Shown here in pieces: positions 1 to 5,796 of a DNA stretch of 20,313 nucleotides (the stretch's first letter is position 1; the number at the start of each line of letters is the position of its first letter). The translations under genes were made by a program, and so were the position numbers. The stretch comes from Pelotomaculum_B sp964543575 (GTDB lineage Bacteria; Bacillota; Desulfotomaculia; Desulfotomaculales; Pelotomaculaceae). Below the pieces are notes generated by a model. It was given only the letters and a program-made list of their open reading frames with translations, searched no databases and was not told the origin of the DNA. The DNA lies in contig CAZIYV010000051.1 in NCBI GenBank assembly GCA_964543575.1, positions 1 through 20,313 of the forward strand, in the 5' to 3' direction.

Positions 1-2156
1 AATTCCTTGCGGGCTGCCGGCCAGGACGCCCGCATGATTGTCACTCCGTGACCGGGCAGGTGCTGCCAGATTTCTTCAGTAATAAAAGGCATAAAAGGAT
101 GAAGCAGTTCCAGTGCGCCCTTTAAAACAGAGGATAAGACGCTTTGTGCCGTATATCTGTCCAATTGATTAGTTTTGCCGTAAAGCCGTGGTTTGGCCAA
201 CTCAATGTACCAGTCACAAAACTCGCTCCAAATAAACTCGTATAACACCCGTGCCGCCTCACCAAGTTCATACGCCTTAAGGTACCCGGTAACATCCTCG
301 ATCACAGCCTGATAACGGCTGATAATCCAGCGGTCGGCCAGGGTGTAGGCGCCGGGCCTGCCCTCCGGGTCAAAGTCCTCCAGGTTCATCAGGGTAAAGC
401 GGGAAGCGTTCCAGAGCTTATTGGCGAAATTACGTGCGCCTTCCAGTCTCTCAAAGTGAAAGCGCAGATCGTTGCCGGGGGTATTACCGGTGACCAGCAT
501 AAAGCGCAGGCTGTCCGCCCCATGCGACTCAATCACATCAATGGGGTCAACACCATTGCCGAGAGATTTACTCATTTTACGCCCAAGCGCATCCATTACC
601 AGTCCATGAATAAAAACGTCGCGGAAAGGTACTTCATTCATGAAGGCCAGGCCTGAGAAAATCATCCGGGCAACCCAGAAAAAGATTATATCACGGCCCG
701 TAACCATGACCGTAGTGGGATAATAGTAAGCCAGATCCAGGGTCTGCCTGGGCCAACCCAAGGTGGAAAAAGGCCAGAGCGCCGAGGAAAACCAGGTGTC
801 CAGGACGTCGGGGTCCTGCTCAACGGCTGTACTGCCGCACCTGGGGCACTTGTCAACCGCCTCCCGGGAAGCGGTCATCTCCTCACAGTCCCGGCAGTAC
901 CATACCGGGATCCGGTGACCCCACCACAGTTGGCGCGAGATGCACCAGTCACGGATATTCTCCATCCAGTTCAAATAGATCTTGGTAAACCTCTCGGGAA
1001 TAAACCTGATGCGCCCATCTTTAACCGCTTCAATAGCCGGCTCAGCCAGGGGTTTCATCTTTACGAACCATTGCCGGGAAAGCATCGGCTCAATGACCGT
1101 ATTGCAGCGGTAGCAGTGTCCCACCGCGTGAGCGTGGTCTTCTGTTTTTAAAAGATACCCCTCCGCATTTAAATCCCGCACAATTTTTTTACGGCACTCG
1201 TAGCGGTCCAGGCCTTTGTACCTCGGCCCGGCCTCTTCGCTCATTCTCCCTTCTTTATCAATAACAATAACCTGGGACAGGTTGTGCCTTTTGCCAACCT
1301 CAAAGTCATTGGGGTCGTGAGCGGGAGTTATTTTCACAACACCTGTGCCAAAGGAGGGATCCACATACTCGTCCGTAATAATGGGCATCTCCCTCCCCAC
1401 CAGGGGCAGGATCAAGATTTTACCGACCAAATCGTGGTAGCGCTCATCACCCGGGTGCACCGCCACCGCCACGTCACCAAGCATGGTTTCCGGGCGGGTT
1501 GTAGCTATAGTAACGTGACCGCTGCCATCTTTAAGAGGGTATTTAATATGATAAAAATGACCGGGCTGATCGAGGTGTTCAACCTCTATATCAGAAATGG
1601 TCGTTTGACACCTGGGACACCAGTTGGTAATGTAATAGTCCCTGTAGATTAGCCCCTTCTGATACAGTTTAATGAAGACTTCCAGGACCGCTTCCGAACA
1701 GCCTTTGTCCATAGTGAAGCGCTCCCGCTTCCAGTCGCAGGAAGCCCCGAGCCTTCTCAGCTGAGTGGTAATCCGGTTACCGTAGTTTTCCTTCCACTCC
1801 CAGACGCGCTTTAGAAACTCCTCCCGGCCGAGTTCGTAACGGGATACACCTTCTTTGGTCAGCTGTTCCTCAACCCTGGCCTGCGTGGCTATTCCAGCGT
1901 GGTCTGTTCCCGGCAGCCAGAGCGCGCTGTATCCCTGCATCCTTTTCCACCTGGTTAAAATGTCCTGGAGGGTATTATCCAGGGCATGTCCCATGTGCAG
2001 TTGGCCCGTTACATTGGGCGGAGGCATGACAATACAGAACGGCTCTTGTTCCGCATTTACAGCTGTGTGGAAAAAACCGCTGCCCTCCCAGAAACTATAC
2101 CACTTATCCTCCACCAGGCGAGGATCGTATGTAGACGGAATATCTGCTGTGGACAA
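1..2156 (-). CDS. valS: Valine--tRNA ligase (ValS), 3' end outside the window
   Basis: Charges tRNA-Val with valine in the cytoplasm and removes mischarged threonine through its editing domain. The reading frame stays open for 718 codons from the start to the window edge; full-length family members have about 880 residues, so the last part of the anticodon-binding domain and the C-terminal coiled coil are missing only because the window ends. Class I signatures are clear: HMGH at residues 54-57 (1986-1997), KMSKS at 527-531 (564-578), and two CxxC pairs near residues 420-440. The segment LHPFMPFITEEIW near position 100 is typical of the anticodon-binding region. I chose TTG at 2156 because GGGGAG lies 8 nt upstream; the in-frame GTG at 2165 overlaps that ribosome site. 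A T-box leader precedes it, so expression should respond to uncharged tRNA-Val. Confidence 0.96.
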   Translation of the reverse strand, partial: MSTADIPSTYDPRLVEDKWYSFWEGSGFFHTAVNAEQEPFCIVMPPPNVTGQLHMGHALDNTLQDILTRWKRMQGYSALWLPGTDHAGIATQARVEEQLTKEGVSRYELGREEFLKRVWEWKENYGNRITTQLRRLGASCDWKRERFTMDKGCSEAVLEVFIKLYQKGLIYRDYYITNWCPRCQTTISDIEVEHLDQPGHFYHIKYPLKDGSGHVTIATTRPETMLGDVAVAVHPGDERYHDLVGKILILPLVGREMPIITDEYVDPSFGTGVVKITPAHDPNDFEVGKRHNLSQVIVIDKEGRMSEEAGPRYKGLDRYECRKKIVRDLNAEGYLLKTEDHAHAVGHCYRCNTVIEPMLSRQWFVKMKPLAEPAIEAVKDGRIRFIPERFTKIYLNWMENIRDWCISRQLWWGHRIPVWYCRDCEEMTASREAVDKCPRCGSTAVEQDPDVLDTWFSSALWPFSTLGWPRQTLDLAYYYPTTVMVTGRDIIFFWVARMIFSGLAFMNEVPFRDVFIHGLVMDALGRKMSKSLGNGVDPIDVIESHGADSLRFMLVTGNTPGNDLRFHFERLEGARNFANKLWNASRFTLMNLEDFDPEGRPGAYTLADRWIISRYQAVIEDVTGYLKAYELGEAARVLYEFIWSEFCDWYIELAKPRLYGKTNQLDRYTAQSVLSSVLKGALELLHPFMPFITEEIWQHLPGHGVTIMRASWPAARKE

Positions 2157-2182
2157 TGTTTTCACTCCCCGTAAAGTTTTAC

Positions 2183-2220
2183 AAAAAAAACCCCTCCGTC
2201 TTCAAGGACGGACGAGGGGT
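2183..2220 (-). terminator. T-box-controlled intrinsic terminator of valS
   Basis: On the minus strand the arm CCCCTcgtCCGTC pairs with GACGGAGGGG across a 6-nt loop: a 10-bp stem with a 3-nt bulge, followed by a run of eight T. It lies between the T-box motif and the valS start, where the terminator of a T-box switch belongs. Its 5' side would be captured in the alternative antiterminator when uncharged tRNA binds. Confidence 0.9.
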
Positions 2221-2276
2221 TCATCCGCGGTACCACCCTGATTCCAGAAAAAAACGCAAGAAATCGTTATGAGCGA

Positions 2277-2300
2277 CACGTCTCACTTCTCACATCTCAT
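2277..2300. repeat. Degenerate heptamer tract inside the T-box leader
   Basis: 24 nt made of CACGTCTCAC, TTCTCAC and ATCTCAT units on the plus strand (GTGAGA-type on the transcribed minus strand). It matches tracts at 5165-5212, 11240-11266, 15127-15177 and 15229-15285. It sits between the putative Stem I and the T-box core. Confidence 0.55.
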
Positions 2301-2497
2301 CCGGCGGCTCTAATTCGCTGTAACGGGCCAACCCGCCCGCGCTTACTTTTAATTCCGCGCGGGAGCTCCGGGGCGACGGTAACAGGCGCGGGCAGGAAAC
2401 CTTGCAGCCTTAGGGCTTCCTTCTCTACCGGCATTTAGCCTTGCCCGGGGGACCTTCCCTTCCCTTTCACAGCTTTTAAATATAACTTACAAAAAAT

Positions 2498-2526
2498 ATA
2501 ATAAAGATTTTATGGGCTGGTGTCAA
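2498..2526 (-). promoter_or_regulatory. Sigma-A promoter of valS / T-box leader
   Basis: TTGACA (2521-2526) and TATTAT (2498-2503) on the minus strand are separated by exactly 17 nt. Initiation would fall near 2491, at the start of the T-box leader. It overlaps the short gap after the TIGR04086 gene, so valS need not depend on that gene's promoter. Confidence 0.85.
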
Positions 2527-2539
2527 CCAGTGGAACCAC

Positions 2540-2965
2540 TTATCTCATCAAGCGGGCTTTTTTACGGTCACGCCAGTTCACCCCGGCCAGCCCGCCGATT
2601 GAACCAGCCACGCCCAGGAACAACACGCGCGGTAACAGTTCTCTAAATGTAAAGCTTTCCATATTGCCCGCCAGGAACAAGCTTGCCAGGAGCAGACCAT
2701 AAAAAAGACCTGCTAAGAAGCCATGCAGCAATCCCATTGTGCCCGCCGCCCGGCCACATACCGTACCGCCCAGAATAGCGCCAATTATTGAGCCGGCTAT
2801 CAGGAAAACACTGAAATTGTAAACAAGGCCAGCTGAAAGCGCAACCCAGGCAAACATCAGGGCACAGACAGCCAACGCTGAGCCCATAGCCCAGGCTAGT
2901 CCCAAAAGCACAGCCCCAATTTTTAACCTCCTTAACACTGGCGCTTCATTCCCCGACCAGATCAT
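2540..2965 (-). CDS. TIGR04086-type (YrzE-like) small membrane protein
   Basis: A 141-residue very hydrophobic protein with about four predicted membrane segments, rich in Gly and Ala (for example GSIIGAILGGTVCGRAAG), and a basic C-terminal tail (WRDRKKARLMR). Layout and length fit the TIGR04086 family of four-helix proteins of unknown function found in Firmicutes; the assignment rests on pattern, not a search. I chose ATG at 2965, preceded by GAGG with about 10 nt spacing. An in-frame TTG at 2983 would add six residues. The stop lies just before the valS promoter, on the same strand. No function can be stated. Confidence 0.75.
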   Translation of the reverse strand: MIWSGNEAPVLRRLKIGAVLLGLAWAMGSALAVCALMFAWVALSAGLVYNFSVFLIAGSIIGAILGGTVCGRAAGTMGLLHGFLAGLFYGLLLASLFLAGNMESFTFRELLPRVLFLGVAGSIGGLAGVNWRDRKKARLMR

Positions 2966-3074
2966 AAATGTTAAACCTCTCAATCCAACACCCCCAGCTA
3001 ACTTTTTAATTAAACCTATGCTGCTACAGCCAAATTATGCAAATTTTACCTCTTTTTTATAGCATGAAAACCTT

Positions 3075-3103
3075 TTGACGTAAATAGAAATAAAAGATAC
3101 AAG
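3075..3103 (+). promoter_or_regulatory. Probable promoter of the substrate-binding protein gene
   Basis: TTGACG (3075-3080), a 17-nt spacer and TACAAG (3098-3103). The -35 box is good and the -10 box modest. The predicted start lies very close to the GGAGG ribosome site at 3109-3113, so the leader would be very short. Confidence 0.4.
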
Positions 3104-3123
3104 TTACTGGAGGTTTGATTAAC

Positions 3124-4206
3124 TTGCGTTACCAGGTTAAATTAGTTCTTGTTATACCGGCTGTGATTTTATTGGCAGCGGCCTTATTTACCGCGCAAAG
3201 ACTAATGAGACCGGCTGTGATCGAGCAGATTACCGCAGTGCGCGTGCTCGAATCGGTTCGCTCACCATATTTCCTGCCGCAGTACCTGGCTGAAAACCTG
3301 GGTTTCTTTAAAGAAGAGCATTTGCAAGTTACCATAAGCGCCACCAGCCCGGAAGCAATACGCGCCGCTTTGGCGGACGGCAGGGCTGACATAGTAATCT
3401 GCGGCATACAGAAGGTAATATTCGACCCCAATGCCAAAGCTCCCAGACCGGTAGTGTTTGCAGCGGCGGCTGCCAGGGACGGCTCCCTGCTTTTAGCCAG
3501 AAGAGGTAAGGACACGGAAGACTTCCAATGGCAAAAGATGAAGCATAAAGCCATTATTGGCGGATCACACGACGACAGCTCTGAAATAGCCCTGGAGGCT
3601 GTTTTAAGGCATTACAACCTGCCGCCTTACAGGGAGGTAACAATATATAACAATATACCCGATGCGCTGCGCATGGGCGCTTTCCGCACCGGTACCGGCA
3701 ACTACATTCAACTGCTGGAGCCGGAGGCCTCCCTGGCTGAATTAAAAGGGTTCGGACACGTTGTCGCCTCGGTGGGAAACGCGACGGGAAACATGGCAGT
3801 AACAGCTTACGCCGCCCTGCCCGGTTATATAGAATCAGATCCCGTGGTTATCCAGCGATTTACCAACGCCATCTATAAAGCCCAGTTGTGGCTGAACCAG
3901 CACAGCGCGGCAGAAGCAGCTGAAGCTGCGGCGCCGTCCTTCCCCAACCTGGATAAAACAATCCTGCAAAGATCTATTGAGCGCTACCAGTCACTAGGAG
4001 TTTGGAACTGCAGTCCCTTACTATCCAGAGAATCATATGAAAGATTCCAGTCCGCAGCCAGGGAAGCCGGGGAGATAGCTGCAGCAATCCCTTATGAGTC
4101 AACCGTTGTCACCGGTTTCGCCCAACAGGCAGTCGAAACGGTAACATACGTCCGGGCAGATGAGCAGCCAAAGAAAAAAACATTTTTCAATATTTTCAGC
4201 TGGTAA
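3124..4206 (+). CDS. Membrane-anchored NMT1/SsuA-like substrate-binding protein
   Basis: About 360 residues, of the type-2 periplasmic binding fold seen in NMT1/THI5-like and SsuA/TauA proteins. Visible signs are the segment SPYFLPQYLAENLGFFKEEHL followed by a region on which residues to examine (EAIRAALADGRADIVICG), the usual first lobe of this family. The N-terminus has one hydrophobic stretch (residues about 5-22) with no lipobox cysteine, so it is either a signal peptide or a membrane anchor. The C-terminus ends in a basic tail (PKKKTFFNIFSW). I chose TTG at 3124, with GGAGG 10 nt upstream; TTG at 3115 is only 1 nt from that site. No permease or ATPase gene adjoins, so the ligand and any transporter partner are unknown. 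A strong terminator follows directly. Confidence 0.8.
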   Translation: MRYQVKLVLVIPAVILLAAALFTAQRLMRPAVIEQITAVRVLESVRSPYFLPQYLAENLGFFKEEHLQVTISATSPEAIRAALADGRADIVICGIQKVIFDPNAKAPRPVVFAAAAARDGSLLLARRGKDTEDFQWQKMKHKAIIGGSHDDSSEIALEAVLRHYNLPPYREVTIYNNIPDALRMGAFRTGTGNYIQLLEPEASLAELKGFGHVVASVGNATGNMAVTAYAALPGYIESDPVVIQRFTNAIYKAQLWLNQHSAAEAAEAAAPSFPNLDKTILQRSIERYQSLGVWNCSPLLSRESYERFQSAAREAGEIAAAIPYESTVVTGFAQQAVETVTYVRADEQPKKKTFFNIFSW

Positions 4207-4212
4207 GAAAGG

Positions 4213-4235
4213 CCTCCCGGTGGGAGGTTTTTTTT
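4213..4235 (+). terminator. Intrinsic terminator of the substrate-binding protein gene
   Basis: CCTCCC (4213-4218), loop ggt, GGGAGG (4222-4227), then eight T (4228-4235). It starts a few bases after the stop codon and closes a single-gene transcript. Confidence 0.93.
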
Positions 4236-4319
4236 GCTTAAAACTGCAGATAATTTCTCTATGTATTAATTGAACCTCAGAAGAAAACAATATGAAAAAC
4301 TTGATAGGAGGTACTTTAG

Positions 4320-4946
4320 GTGCGCAAAATTTTAATCCTTTTTTTACTTGTTTTCTTTTGCCTGGGCGCAGGCTGTGCGGCGGCGCGAAAAGTAGAGCCC
4401 ACACCGGAGCAAAAGCCATCGGTAATTCCGGAAACATCCAAGGTAGGTTTCAGTCCGGTTGATTTAAACAAGGCGCCAGATGTGATCAAAAATATCGCCT
4501 CAGCCATTTCAGACAGAGAGGCGGCTACCTGGGCTCAGGTCAACGGCACTAACTACATCCTGGTCAGTGTGGGCAAGAACACAGCAAACAAGGTGGAGAT
4601 TACCGACGTCATTCAGAAAGTCCCGGCGCAGGATTTCATCTGGATTGAAGTAGTGGGTAAATACACAAGCCTTAAAGAAGGCGAAAAAAGCAGCCCTGTT
4701 ACAGTAATCAGCTTGAACCTCCAAAACAAGACCATCAATGGTGTTGGGTTTGAGCTTACCAAAGCCGCAGCCACGGGCGCCACCCAAACCACACCAGCTC
4801 CGGCGACTCCCACACCTGCGCCGACTCCGGCGACACCGGCGCCTAAAATCACACCGGCGCCAACCACAGAAAACAAAACCACACCAACGCCGGCTAAAAA
4901 AGAACAAACCCCCTCAAACGGAACAGAGCAAGGGAGTCAACAGTAA
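4320..4946 (+). CDS. Lipoprotein with possible PrcB-like domain and Pro/Thr-rich tail
   Basis: A 208-residue secreted protein. The N-terminus is a lipoprotein signal peptide (MRKILILFLLVFFCLGAGC) with lipidation expected at Cys19. The middle (about residues 60-140) contains NYILVSVGKNTANKVEITDV and a Val/Ile-rich beta pattern that resembles the PrcB-type domain of secreted Firmicute proteins; this match is by eye and weak. The last 60 residues are low-complexity, Pro/Thr/Ala-rich, probably a flexible wall-spanning or spacer segment. The start is GTG with AGGAGG (4306-4311) 8 nt upstream. No promoter was obvious and the preceding terminator separates it from the gene before. Function is not known. 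Confidence 0.8.
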   Translation: MRKILILFLLVFFCLGAGCAAARKVEPTPEQKPSVIPETSKVGFSPVDLNKAPDVIKNIASAISDREAATWAQVNGTNYILVSVGKNTANKVEITDVIQKVPAQDFIWIEVVGKYTSLKEGEKSSPVTVISLNLQNKTINGVGFELTKAAATGATQTTPAPATPTPAPTPATPAPKITPAPTTENKTTPTPAKKEQTPSNGTEQGSQQ

Positions 4947-4963
4947 CAAAACCAGCAATATAA

Positions 4964-4994
4964 GTGAGACAAGGGGACGGTTCCCTTGTCTCAC
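4964..4994. repeat. REP-like hairpin with GGGGACGGTTC core
   Basis: GTGAGACAAGGG (4964-4975) and CCCTTGTCTCAC (4983-4994) are perfect inverted arms, and the loop can add two more pairs. The core GGGGACGGTTC is a motif I know as a common dispersed intergenic hairpin in Clostridia and Peptococcaceae, possibly mobilised by Y1-type (RAYT) transposases; that link is inference. No T-run follows, so it is not a normal terminator. Confidence 0.75.
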
Positions 4995-5006
4995 AATTAA
5001 ACATCA

Positions 5007-5096
5007 TTAAGCCTCATTTTCCCTCCCAAAAGCACTTTTAAGAAGTTGAAAAACAGCTTCAAAGTCCCCTGCTTTTTCAACACGAGTATCAAGCAT
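5007..5096 (-). pseudogene. GNAT acetyltransferase remnant, N-terminal 29 codons
   Basis: On the minus strand AAGGAG lies 6 nt before an ATG at 5096 and opens a frame of 29 codons. Its residues DFEAVFQLLKSAF and the final RENEA resemble the first helix of GNAT N-acetyltransferases. The frame ends in TAA at 5007-5009, about 12 nt from the REP-like hairpin, where the acetyl-CoA-binding part should continue. I read it as the 5' stump of a deleted gene with its ribosome site still intact. A short real peptide cannot be excluded. Confidence 0.5.
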
Positions 5097-5118
5097 AGCA
5101 ATCTCCTTCAGTGAGGGC

Positions 5119-5157
5119 CGGATTAATCCGAACATTTATGTGCGAATGAATTCGCAC
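5119..5157. repeat. Two adjacent short palindromes
   Basis: CGGATTAATCCG (5119-5130) is a perfect 12-bp palindrome. GTGCGAAT / ATTCGCAC (5140-5147 and 5150-5157) is an inverted repeat with a 2-nt loop. The second resembles dispersed GTGCGAATTCATTCGCAC-type intergenic repeats of this bacterial group (recollection, not checked). They lie just upstream of the GNAT remnant on its strand. Confidence 0.5.
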
Positions 5158-5164
5158 CTACATC

Positions 5165-5212
5165 TTCTCACGTCTCACGACCCACGTCCCAAATCCCACG
5201 TCTCACATCCCA
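5165..5212. repeat. Degenerate heptamer tract overlapping the end of engB
   Basis: Successive units such as TCTCACG, TCTCACG, ACCCACG, TCCCAAA, TCCCACG, TCTCACA and TCCCAT on the plus strand. The last units supply the final codon (ATG) and the TGA stop of engB on the minus strand, so the repeat has invaded or shaped the gene's 3' end. Confidence 0.75.
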
Positions 5213-5796
5213 TTAACCCAACCAAAAATAACCTCTAGCAGTTCTTCCCGACCCAGACCGGTTTCCGCTGAAAAAGGGATTAGCCGTTCTCCTTCAGCTA
5301 AAGACAGGGTGGCGCGAATTACCTTTACAGACTGAAGCAGCCGCATCCGGGACAGCTTGTCTGCCTTGGTGGCAACCACTACGGCAGGAATGTTCCGGTG
5401 TATGAGCCAGCCACGCATTTGAAGGTCCAGGGTTGTTGGCTGGTGCCTGCTGTCGACCAGAAGCGCCACACCCTTCAGGCTTATGCTGGTGGTCAGGTAG
5501 GCTTCCACCATTTTCCGCCAGCTCTCCCGTTCAGCCACCGGAACTTTGGCGTAGCCGTAGCCAGGCAGATCTACCAGGTGGAACAAACCGTTTACCAAAA
5601 AGAAATTGATCAGGCGGGTCCGCCCTGGCGTATTACTGCTACGGGCAAGACTCCTCCTGCCCGTCAGCTTATTTAAAAGAGACGATTTCCCCACATTAGA
5701 ACGCCCGGCCAGGGCTACTTCTGGAAGCTCCCCGGCCGGGTAATCCGCGGGTTTAACCGCGCTGGTCACAAATTCAGCACTCGTAATTTTGATCAT
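5203..5796 (-). CDS. engB: Ribosome biogenesis GTPase YihA/YsxC (EngB)
   Basis: An essential-type TrmE-Era-EngA-EngB-Septin GTPase that helps mature the large ribosomal subunit. It has 197 residues, the normal family size, with all G motifs: G1 GRSNVGKS (31-38), G2 in NTPGRTR (55-61), G3 DLPG (76-79), G4 TKAD (143-146) and G5 SAE (176-178). Its ATG overlaps the lonA stop (ATGA, 5793-5796), so translation should be coupled to lonA; the pair lonA-engB is common in Firmicutes. The 3' end is odd because the last codons and stop lie in a degenerate heptamer repeat tract. No clear terminator follows. Confidence 0.97.
   Translation of the reverse strand: MIKITSAEFVTSAVKPADYPAGELPEVALAGRSNVGKSSLLNKLTGRRSLARSSNTPGRTRLINFFLVNGLFHLVDLPGYGYAKVPVAERESWRKMVEAYLTTSISLKGVALLVDSRHQPTTLDLQMRGWLIHRNIPAVVVATKADKLSRMRLLQSVKVIRATLSLAEGERLIPFSAETGLGREELLEVIFGWVNGM

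Larger units (their letters stand above)
2183..2491 (-). promoter_or_regulatory. T-box riboswitch leader of valS
   Basis: The 14-nt T-box core AGGGTGGTACCGCG is present exactly (2226-2239, minus strand) and is directly followed by the terminator. The leader is about 300 nt from the predicted transcription start, the usual size. The region at about 2330-2470 can form a long stem (CGGGC with GCCCG and AGGAA with TTTCC arms) that I take as Stem I. I could not place the valine specifier codon with certainty; GTT or GTC around 2375-2385 are candidates. By family knowledge, uncharged tRNA-Val pairs with the specifier and the T-box bulge and allows read-through. An unusual point is a GTGAGA-type repeat tract inside the leader at 2277-2300. 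Confidence 0.94.

Noticed and set aside
1..2160. Several plus-strand frames opposite valS
   Set aside because: Shadows of a fully open valS frame with all synthetase motifs.
4738..4910. Long frames on both strands over the lipoprotein tail
   Set aside because: Arise from Pro/Thr/Ala-rich low-complexity codons; no ribosome sites or families.
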